Below are positions 7,734 through 13,780 of a stretch of DNA of 24,508 nucleotides, in pieces. A model generated the notes under the pieces. It did not search any database. It saw only the letters and a list, made by a program, of their open reading frames with translations, and was not told the origin of the DNA. The translations under genes and the position numbers were made by a program. The DNA comes from CAKSNH01 sp964422725 (lineage in GTDB: Bacteria; Bacillota; Clostridia; UBA1381): the NCBI GenBank assembly GCA_964422725.1, contig CAYRCC010000031.1, positions 1 through 24,508 on the forward strand, given 5' to 3'. Numbering within the stretch: the stretch's first letter is position 1; the number at the start of each line of letters is the position of its first letter.

Positions 7734-9217
7734 ATCTCAACACGCTTTCTTCTGCCGTCGGCGGTTTTTTCGGACGCATCGGTAAAACTTCTGATATACT
7801 CTATTTGCTTTGCGGCAATTTCGCGTGCCTGTTCTTTCGGGATATTGCAAAGCTCTCTGTCAACCACACCGTATCCGAGTTCCTTGGTTTCGGGACTTGC
7901 ATAGTCCTGCAAATATTCAGACAGCGTAATAAGCGCGTTCGGCAGACAGCAGTTGCTTATCTGACCGGTTTTGCAAAGACTCATAAACCTGTCGCCCGTA
8001 CGCCCCAACCGATAACAGGCGGTACAGAATGACGGTATGTGTCCGTTGTCCATCAGCCAGCGCACCACTTCATCGAGCGAGCGTTGGTCGGACACATCAA
8101 ACTGCTCCGTATCGTGCGGACGGTGCGACTCGTCATAACCGGCATAACCGCCCACAGACGTGCGCGAGCCGCCGCTGATTTGTGAAACTCCCATATTCAG
8201 CAGTTTCGCGCGGACACTCTCCGACTCTCTTGTTGAAATGATTATACCCGTATACGGAACTGCCAAACGTATACAGGCGGTAATTTTCTCAAAGGTTTCA
8301 TCGTCAATACCGTTGTCGAAATCATCGGGGTTAATGTCATCGGCACGTTTTAAGCGCGGCACGCTCACAGTATGCGGTCCCACTCCGAACACCGCCTCAA
8401 GATGCTCTGCGTGCATAAGCAGTCCGGCAAACTCGTATTTGTACATTTCAAGTCCGAAAAGCACACCGAGTCCCACATCGTCTATACCGCTTTTCATAGC
8501 TCTGTCGTGCGCCTCGGTATGATATGCGTAATTGCTTTTCGGACCTGTCGGGTGCAACTGTTCATAGCTTTGCTTGTGGTAAGTTTCCTGAAAAAGTATG
8601 TATGTGCCTATACCCGCCGCTTTCAGTTTGCGGTAATTCTCCTCCGTTGTGGCGGCAATATTTACGTTTACGCGCCGTATGTCGCCGTTTTTGTGATGCA
8701 CCGAATATATTGTGTTTATGCTTTCGAGCACATAGTCAATAGGACAGTTTACGGGGTCTTCGCCGGTTTCTATCGCGAGTCGTTTATGCCCCATATCCTG
8801 AAGTGCGATAACCTCGGCGCGTATCTCCTCCTGAGTGAGCTTTTTGCGCGGTATGGTTTTGTTTTTCATATGATACGGACAGTACACACAGCCGTTTACG
8901 CAGTAATTCGACAAATACAGCGGTGCAAAAATCACAATACGGTTTCCGTAAAACGCTTTTTTGATATCCTCCGCAATTTCATATATTTTCTTGTTTTTAT
9001 CCGGCAAATCACACGCCAAAAGCACCGATGCCTCACGGTGCGTAAGTCCGGCGCATTTGCAGCCGTCGGCGGTTTTGCGCGGACGCGCCTTTTCAAGCAA
9101 ACTGTCGATAAGTGCCCCGTTGTGCTTGTTGTTTTCGGCATATTCCAGTGTTTCTCTTATCTCATCATCATTTATAAATTCCTCCGCATGAGATGACTTC
9201 ATATTATATACAGCCAT
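7730..9217 (-). CDS. hydG: [FeFe]-hydrogenase maturation radical SAM enzyme HydG
   Basis: HydG (495 aa) is a radical SAM tyrosine lyase that makes the CO and CN- ligands of the H-cluster. Visible are the radical SAM motif CX3CX2C (C106, C110, C113 in 'NYCVNGCVYCPYH') and the HydG-specific C-terminal CX2C-X22-C motif ('FCTACYRLGRTG' to 'NCCLPNA') that binds the auxiliary cluster, which distinguishes it from ThiH. Start: ATG 9217 with AAAGGG 8 bases upstream (9221-9234 region). The longer frame to 9277 would overlap hydE and lacks a ribosome site. It begins 25 bases after the hydE stop and overlaps hydF by 4 bases. Confidence 0.96.
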   Translation of the reverse strand: MAVYNMKSSHAEEFINDDEIRETLEYAENNKHNGALIDSLLEKARPRKTADGCKCAGLTHREASVLLACDLPDKNKKIYEIAEDIKKAFYGNRIVIFAPLYLSNYCVNGCVYCPYHMKNKTIPRKKLTQEEIRAEVIALQDMGHKRLAIETGEDPVNCPIDYVLESINTIYSVHHKNGDIRRVNVNIAATTEENYRKLKAAGIGTYILFQETYHKQSYEQLHPTGPKSNYAYHTEAHDRAMKSGIDDVGLGVLFGLEMYKYEFAGLLMHAEHLEAVFGVGPHTVSVPRLKRADDINPDDFDNGIDDETFEKITACIRLAVPYTGIIISTRESESVRAKLLNMGVSQISGGSRTSVGGYAGYDESHRPHDTEQFDVSDQRSLDEVVRWLMDNGHIPSFCTACYRLGRTGDRFMSLCKTGQISNCCLPNALITLSEYLQDYASPETKELGYGVVDRELCNIPKEQAREIAAKQIEYIRSFTDASEKTADGRRKRVEI

Positions 9218-9242
9218 ATTCAGTACCCTTTCTTTTAATCGT

Positions 9243-10310
9243 CTATTTGCATACATCACCGCGGCATACGGCAACAACGCCGCCCAATGCAGTCATTTTC
9301 TCTTTCAAAACCGCTATTTCCTGTGCCGATTCCGCTCCGTCGGACGCTTTATTATTGTAAAGCATATACTTTTTCCGCACCGACACAGGCGACAGGTTCG
9401 GCATAATAACGTTTGCGCCGGCGGCTATACCTCTTTCTCTCCCGTCCGGACACAGACTTGACAGCGCCGTGGTTGATGGGAGCAGAATTTTAGGGTGAAT
9501 AAGTCTTATACAGCTCAAAAGCATACACACCAACTCCGCACTGCCCGACGGCATAGTGCAAAACGGCGTGTCCCTATGCGGTATAAACGGACCTATACCG
9601 CACATATCCGGTTTAAAACTTTCTATAAATTTCAGTTCGCGCGCCAGCATATCCGCCGTCTGATACGGCGAACCCACCATAAATCCGCACCCCGTCTGAT
9701 ATCCAAGTTCTTTCAAATCGTTAAGACAATTCATTCTGTTTTCATACGAAAGCTCCGGCGGATGCAGTGCGGCGTAATGACGGCAATCGACAGTTTCGTG
9801 ACGTAGCAGATAGCGGTCGGCACCGGCTTTTTTGAGCAGTGCATAACTTGTTCGGCTTCGTTCGCCGAGTGACAGTGTCAATGCGCAGTCGGGGTAAAGC
9901 GATTTGATTTTTTCAATCAGAGCCGTCAGTACGGTGTCGGTGAAATATCCGTCCTCACCGCCCTGAAGTACAAACGTACGAAAACCAAGCTCATACCCCT
10001 CTTTGCAGCACTCCAAAATTTCGTCGCTGTCAAGCCGATATCTGTCGCAGTCGGCGTTGCTTTTGCGTATACCGCAGTAATAGCAGTCGTTGCGGCAAAT
10101 ATTGCTTATTTCTATAAGACCACGCACAAATATGTAATTACCGTAATATTTTGTTTTTTCAGCCGACGCTTTTTCTGCCAAATACGCGCAAACATCACCG
10201 TCACACCCGACAATGAGTTTCAGATATTCATCAACGCCGAGCGCGTGGTTTTGCGCGAGCTTGTCGGCAAGCTCAAAAAGCTCCTTATTCACAGCGACAC
10301 ACCGCCGCAA
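9243..10310 (-). CDS. hydE: [FeFe]-hydrogenase maturation radical SAM enzyme HydE
   Basis: HydE (about 355 aa) is the radical SAM maturase that processes the HydG-made Fe-CO-CN synthon during H-cluster assembly. The motif CX3CX2C is C72, C76, C79 ('NICRNDCYYCGIR'), followed by 'LQGGED' and a BATS-type barrel, as in HydE/BioB relatives. It is first in hydEGF, behind a TTGACA promoter. The start is uncertain: TTG 10310 has no ribosome site at proper distance, and GTG 10292 lacks one too. The only good site, AGAGGG (10337-10332), serves an ATG at 10320 in another frame that stops after 11 codons, overlapping GTG 10292. Either translation is coupled to that short upstream ORF, or one extra A in the AAAA run breaks a normal ATG start. 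Identity of the protein is firm. Confidence 0.93.
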   Translation of the reverse strand: MRRCVAVNKELFELADKLAQNHALGVDEYLKLIVGCDGDVCAYLAEKASAEKTKYYGNYIFVRGLIEISNICRNDCYYCGIRKSNADCDRYRLDSDEILECCKEGYELGFRTFVLQGGEDGYFTDTVLTALIEKIKSLYPDCALTLSLGERSRTSYALLKKAGADRYLLRHETVDCRHYAALHPPELSYENRMNCLNDLKELGYQTGCGFMVGSPYQTADMLARELKFIESFKPDMCGIGPFIPHRDTPFCTMPSGSAELVCMLLSCIRLIHPKILLPSTTALSSLCPDGRERGIAAGANVIMPNLSPVSVRKKYMLYNNKASDGAESAQEIAVLKEKMTALGGVVAVCRGDVCK

Positions 10311-10320
10311 TTCTTTTCAT
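10285..10320 (-). CDS. Candidate 11-codon upstream ORF (or frameshifted hydE start)
   Basis: ATG at 10320 opens an 11-residue peptide, MKRIAAVCRCE, ending in TAA at 10287-10285. The AGAGGG site at 10337-10332 is 11 bases upstream. The stop overlaps the possible hydE GTG start at 10292, an arrangement suited to translational coupling. Alternatively, removing one A from the AAAA run (after ATG) would join this ATG in frame to hydE, giving MKELRRCVAV and onward. The sequence alone cannot decide. Confidence 0.35.
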   Translation of the reverse strand: MKRIAAVCRCE

Positions 10321-10363
10321 AATATAATATACCCTCTTTAGCTTCATATATTTGTCCAACTGC

Positions 10364-10385
10364 AAAAACGCGCCCGAACGGCACA
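10364..10385 (-). terminator. Terminator-like hairpin in the hydE leader
   Basis: On the minus strand TGTGCC (10385-10380), a GTTCG loop and GGCGCG (10374-10369) form a 6-bp stem with two G-T pairs, followed by TTTTT (10368-10364). It lies between the hydE promoter and hydE, so it could act as an attenuator. The stem is short, so the effect may be weak. Confidence 0.35.
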
Positions 10386-10392
10386 GCAAAAT

Positions 10393-10421
10393 GCATAATC
10401 CGCCCGAACGGCGAATTATGC
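10393..10421 (-). promoter_or_regulatory. Leader stem-loop upstream of hydE
   Basis: A 12-bp stem with one T-G pair (10421-10410 with 10404-10393) closes a GTTCG loop. The loop region shares the core GCCGTTCGGGCG with the terminator-like hairpin 19 bases downstream. Both lie in the predicted 5' leader. No known riboswitch class was recognised. Confidence 0.5.
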
Positions 10422-10445
10422 AAAATCGGATTGTTACATATAAAT

Positions 10446-10474
10446 ATAGTACACCCGTTTAAAAGGAATGTCAA
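10446..10474 (-). promoter_or_regulatory. Promoter of the hydEGF operon
   Basis: A perfect TTGACA -35 (10474-10469) and TACTAT -10 (10451-10446), 17 bases apart, on the minus strand. The predicted start near 10439 gives a leader of about 120-145 bases holding two hairpins. Confidence 0.7.
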
Positions 10475-10504
10475 CCGTTAAAATCCCATCTTTGCCGCCG
10501 TCAC

Positions 10505-10551
10505 AAAAAACAACCGCGGAAATGCCGATACCGTACCGACACCTCCGCGGT
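10505..10551 (-). terminator. Intrinsic terminator of the ABC transporter operon
   Basis: On the minus strand ACCGCGGA (10551-10544) pairs with TCCGCGGT (10520-10513) around a 23-base loop, and TTTTTT (10510-10505) follows after two bases. It lies about 100 bases past the permease stop and just before the hydE promoter, insulating the two operons. Confidence 0.65.
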
Positions 10552-10652
10552 GTAAATTTTCATTAAAATCATATATTTAAATTCATATTTCAAAATCGTT
10601 TTCCCAAAACCCGTCAACCGTAAACCGCACGTTTACCGTTCTGCCTGCCGAC

Positions 10653-11408
10653 TCATATATCTTTTTTATCAAACAAATAGTATGCCGCCGTCAAAAAGAT
10701 TATAACCGAACCGATAATCAAAAATATCTTTGAGCTCATCGCGCGCGCCGGAATCGCCGCACCAATCCACAGCTTATGCCACTGATTGTAGGACGTAAAC
10801 AATATATTGTTGACCGACGGCACAAAGTAGTTGCAGTATTTCATCACAGCATACGTCAAAAAGCATACAAACATCGAAAGAGTCGGTGTTTTACATATTA
10901 TGTTTACAAGAACCGACATAAGTACAAGCACAAACACCGGCACAAGGTCGAGTAAATATGCGCCTAAGTTCATCAGCATATACTCTCCGAGCTTTTCCCG
11001 ACTGCCGAACGCCGCCTCAAACACGGTACACGCCAAATAAATCGCAATAAATACAGCCGCACCGACACTAAAGCACGCAAGTGACTTTGAAACCATCAGC
11101 TTAAACCGCGTTACCGGTCTGAGCAGCATTGCCTTTATGGTATTGTCGTGAAACTCACTGCTGAACAAATCGCTTACCGCCATAAACACAATCAGCGGAA
11201 TAAATATCTCGGCAAAAAACGGCAGCATTTCCAGTGCCATATTTGACAATTTCAGTCCAAACGCTCCGCCGGATATCAGCGAGCTTATCCAGCCTGTACA
11301 TACGCGTATAAAACATATAACCACACCTATTACGGTAAAGACTATATATTTTTTCCTTGACAAAAGCTTACTGAGCTCTATTCTGTAGCTTGACAAAAAC
11401 GTACTCAT
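10653..11408 (-). CDS. ABC-2 family transporter permease
   Basis: Integral membrane protein of 251 residues with about six hydrophobic segments (near 20-42, 57-80, 105-130, 145-170, 172-190, 225-245) and a short cytoplasmic N-terminus 'YRIELSKLLSRKKY' typical of ABC-2/BcrB/NatB-like permeases. 'HDNTIKAMLLRPVTRFKLMVSK' between segments two and three is the usual coupling region ('gt...L..PvsR'). Its ATG overlaps the ATPase gene by 4 bases, so the two are translated together and form one exporter. Substrate is not identifiable; relatives include bacteriocin-resistance and sodium or lipid exporters. An intrinsic terminator follows at 10505-10551. Confidence 0.88.
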   Translation of the reverse strand: MSTFLSSYRIELSKLLSRKKYIVFTVIGVVICFIRVCTGWISSLISGGAFGLKLSNMALEMLPFFAEIFIPLIVFMAVSDLFSSEFHDNTIKAMLLRPVTRFKLMVSKSLACFSVGAAVFIAIYLACTVFEAAFGSREKLGEYMLMNLGAYLLDLVPVFVLVLMSVLVNIICKTPTLSMFVCFLTYAVMKYCNYFVPSVNNILFTSYNQWHKLWIGAAIPARAMSSKIFLIIGSVIIFLTAAYYLFDKKDI

Positions 11409-12139
11409 ATTATAACGTTCCCCCTCTTTTCTTTGACTACACTCAAAAAATAATCCTCCAAGGTAGGATTAAGACGCAGTGCCTCTTCCATAGTAACGAA
11501 ATCCGCCATTTCTCCGTCGTGAATTACGGCAACCTTGTTGCAGGTTTTTTCTATTTCCGGCGCGTGGTGACTTGCGATAAGGAATGTTATTCCTTTTTCC
11601 TCGGCAAGCCTTGTGATTATTTCGCGTATCTCCACCATACCTTCAATGTCGAGTCCGTTTGTCGGCTCGTCCAGTACAATAAGCTCAGGCTCTGACAAAA
11701 GCGCAAGCGCAAGACCCAGTCTTTGTTTCATACCGAGTGAAAATTTGCCGGTTTTATCGTTTCTGTATTTATCTAAATGCACAAGTTTAAGTACATATTC
11801 TATTCTGTCGTCATTGACATTCGTATAAAACCTTGACATCAGCTTCAGGTTTTTACGTGCCGTAAGATTTTCAAATATCGCCGGTGCTTCTATAAGCGCA
11901 CCCATTCTGCCTATACACTTTTCAAAATTATCGTTTATATCCATTCCGAATATCTTCACTTCACCCTCGGTTGCGCGGCACAACCCCACCACTGTTTTCA
12001 TTATTGTGGTTTTTCCCGAACCGTTCGGCCCCAAAAGACCGATAACATCGCCTTTACAGACATTAAACGTAATGTTCCTTACTCCGCGGTTATTTTTATA
12101 CAGCTTTGTAAGATTATTTATTTCAAGAACCGTTTCCAT
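11405..12139 (-). CDS. ABC transporter ATP-binding protein (BcrA/CcmA-type)
   Basis: ATPase of 244 residues partnering the overlapping permease. Walker A GPNGSGKT lies at about 37-44, the signature is 'FSLGMKQR' (a BcrA-type variant of LSGGQ), Walker B is 'LIVLDEPTNGLD', and the switch histidine is in 'ASHH'. The start is ATG 12139 behind GAGGAG 8 bases upstream. It lies 122 bases downstream of the secreted-protein gene, separated by a 12-bp hairpin (12173-12200), and may be co-transcribed with it. The family exports small hydrophobic molecules or peptides; the actual substrate is unknown. Confidence 0.93.
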   Translation of the reverse strand: METVLEINNLTKLYKNNRGVRNITFNVCKGDVIGLLGPNGSGKTTIMKTVVGLCRATEGEVKIFGMDINDNFEKCIGRMGALIEAPAIFENLTARKNLKLMSRFYTNVNDDRIEYVLKLVHLDKYRNDKTGKFSLGMKQRLGLALALLSEPELIVLDEPTNGLDIEGMVEIREIITRLAEEKGITFLIASHHAPEIEKTCNKVAVIHDGEMADFVTMEEALRLNPTLEDYFLSVVKEKRGNVII

Positions 12140-12172
12140 CGAATCAACTCCTCATTCAACATTAAAATTTGC

Positions 12173-12200
12173 GCCGCAGACAGTGGGGACTGTCTGCGGC
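12173..12200. terminator. Strong hairpin between the secreted-protein gene and the ABC ATPase gene
   Basis: A perfect 12-bp stem, GCCGCAGACAGT with ACTGTCTGCGGC, has a 4-base loop. No continuous T run follows on either strand (minus continues GCAAATTTTA), so it may be a weak terminator or an mRNA-stability hairpin that lowers expression of the ABC genes relative to the upstream gene. Confidence 0.5.
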
Positions 12201-12261
12201 ATCTATAGTAAATGTCCGATACAGATTTTTATCCGTTTCAGACTTGATTAGGGGGGCTTTA

Positions 12262-13479
12262 TCAGTTAGCTACATAAACGCTTGTAGGGCCGTCCGAACC
12301 GCCTATAACTCCGATTGATGAAGAGTTCGCACCGGTGTCCGAAATCCGCACATTGACCGAGCTGTCCGGATTTTCCGTCACTTCGGTTGTTTCAGCCGCT
12401 TCTTCTGTTCCCTCGTCCATATTGCCGTTTGCTATATCGTTAAGCTCTTCCTGCAAATCTTCAAGCTCTTCCTGCAAATCTTCTCTTGCTTCGCTACTAA
12501 GGTCATCCAAAAGCATATTTTCGATATTCTCAATTCTGTTCTCGCGCCACTTCGACTGACGTTCCACAACTTTACCCGTAAGGTCGATACGCTCAGGCTC
12601 TGTTGTTCCGTAATCACTGCCGTTTACGTCGATAGTCACCTTCAGAGTATGATCATCGCCGAACGGGTCTGTACCGGAAACGGAAAGCTCGCCGTGAAGG
12701 TTTGAAAGTCTGCCTTCCTTGTCGACTGATACTGTAGCTTTTCCGCCGTCAATAACAGGGTCTGTTCCCAAAAGTGCAATCGGGTTATCATTCCAAAGTT
12801 CCTCTACATTGTCATATGGGTGTTCTATATAATACGAATTTCCATCGGCAAATATCACTGACATTCCCGTGCTTATGATTTCCGGAATCTGATAGCCTGC
12901 AAGGTCAATTGCGTAAGTGTCTTTCGTGTCATCGCTGTCAATCAAGATAACGTTGTTTTTCAAATCGCCGACTATCAAGTCACAGCCAAGCTCCATAAAA
13001 CGTATTACCTTATCCAGTTTCTTTTTGTCCTCGCCGTCGTCTATTTCAAACAGATATCCGACACTCGGATCTTCATCGTAGATGTAGTATTCTCCGCCGT
13101 CATAACGATTAATTTCCGTTTCTCCCGTTTTTAAATCTTCATGTACTGTTTTGCTGATACGCTCGCCGTCCTGAAAATACGAATTTTCCTGAAAGCGTAA
13201 ATCCGCATTTTCCGACGAATAAATTCGGTTAAACTTCGCATTGTCGCTGTCCATATTCAAAAGTTCCCTGTACTTCGCCGCACCGATAGACGTATCGTCG
13301 ATAACCATTTCAAAGCTCATATCATACGTATGGTTTCTGTCACCAATCATATTTTTGAGTGCACTCTTACAGCTGTTATAACCGCTTGCGTTTACGAAAT
13401 TTGCAAACGCACTTGTCGTAAGCATTACCGCGCCGACAGCAACCGACACTGCCATCACAATTTTTTTGTTCATTTTCAT
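12262..13479 (-). CDS. Secreted protein with coiled coil and IGGSDGPT C-terminal tail
   Basis: The family is not recognised. The 405-residue product starts with a signal peptide (about 1-26, 'MNKKIVMAVSVAVGAVML', cleavage after AFA). A mainly beta region of about 280 residues follows, whose start 'GYNSCKSALKNMI' and repeated strands suggest a lipoprotein-like (LolA-like) fold, which is a guess. A charged coiled coil (about 312-353) contains two identical heptads, DLQEELE/DLQEELN. A low-complexity Glu/Thr/Ser stretch (354-388) precedes the tail IGVIGGSDGPTSVYVAN (389-405). Start: ATG 13479 with AGGG 7 bases upstream; the frame extends to 13506 without a better site. It precedes the ABC ATPase/permease pair in the same direction, suggesting an exporter accessory or sensor protein. 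Confidence 0.8.
   Translation of the reverse strand: MKMNKKIVMAVSVAVGAVMLTTSAFANFVNASGYNSCKSALKNMIGDRNHTYDMSFEMVIDDTSIGAAKYRELLNMDSDNAKFNRIYSSENADLRFQENSYFQDGERISKTVHEDLKTGETEINRYDGGEYYIYDEDPSVGYLFEIDDGEDKKKLDKVIRFMELGCDLIVGDLKNNVILIDSDDTKDTYAIDLAGYQIPEIISTGMSVIFADGNSYYIEHPYDNVEELWNDNPIALLGTDPVIDGGKATVSVDKEGRLSNLHGELSVSGTDPFGDDHTLKVTIDVNGSDYGTTEPERIDLTGKVVERQSKWRENRIENIENMLLDDLSSEAREDLQEELEDLQEELNDIANGNMDEGTEEAAETTEVTENPDSSVNVRISDTGANSSSIGVIGGSDGPTSVYVAN
12442..12483. repeat. Two perfect 21-bp tandem repeats
   Basis: 12442-12462 and 12463-12483 are identical. They encode two heptads of the coiled coil of the secreted protein, so copy-number change would stay in frame and lengthen or shorten the coil by one heptad. 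Confidence 0.85.
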
Positions 13480-13520
13480 AATATTTCCCTTAACCTTTCC
13501 GCCCACAACCTATAATTCAC

Positions 13521-13567
13521 ATTCCGCAGTCCGTCTGTGAGCTGACTTATGTATGCGGAATTTTTTT
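13521..13567 (+). terminator. Terminator-like hairpin in the leader of the secreted-protein gene
   Basis: ATTCCGCA (13521-13528) pairs with TGCGGAAT (13554-13561), and T residues run from 13561 to 13567 on the plus strand. There is no rightward gene to end, so on the minus strand it may work as a structured 5' leader about 40 bases before the ATG at 13479. Confidence 0.35.
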
Positions 13568-13734
13568 GCAGTGCATATCCGTTTTCAATATGCAGGGGAT
13601 ATCCTCTGTAATTATCATATCACCCTGTTATAAACATTATATAATATAATTATAAATAATTTATAAACAAATCCAAAAAAAATTATAAACTTATCTCGCC
13701 CAGCACAAAAAACTCCGCCAATCGGCACACTGAC

Positions 13735-13762
13735 AAAAGAGCGCCGGCATAACCGACGCTCT
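13735..13762 (-). terminator. Intrinsic terminator of the giant surface-protein gene
   Basis: On the minus strand a 10-bp stem with one T-G pair (13762-13753 with 13747-13738) and a 5-base loop is followed by TTTT (13738-13735). It lies about 20 bases after the stop codon at 13781. Confidence 0.7.
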
Positions 13763-13780
13763 CATATTTACCCGAAACTG

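Larger units (their letters stand above)
13480..13780. other. Intergenic region between the giant gene and the secreted-protein gene
   Basis: It holds the terminator of the giant gene (13735-13762) and a very AT-rich tract (13627-13676) that probably contains the promoter of the secreted-protein gene. A TATAAC hexamer at 13632-13627 on minus is one candidate -10, but several AT hexamers compete. A leader hairpin (13521-13567) and a short inverted repeat TGCATAT/ATATGCA (13572-13594) are also present. No gene was seen. Confidence 0.45.

Noticed and set aside
8372..9196. 274-codon open frame antisense to hydG
   Set aside because: The opposite strand encodes HydG with intact cluster motifs; the antisense product has no motif or start signal.
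10289..10474. 61-codon open frame covering the hydE promoter and leader
   Set aside because: It overlaps the -35 box and both leader hairpins and has no motif or ribosome site.
12442..12483. Possible CRISPR-like or satellite repeat
   Set aside because: Only two adjacent 21-bp units without spacers, both encoding coiled-coil heptads.
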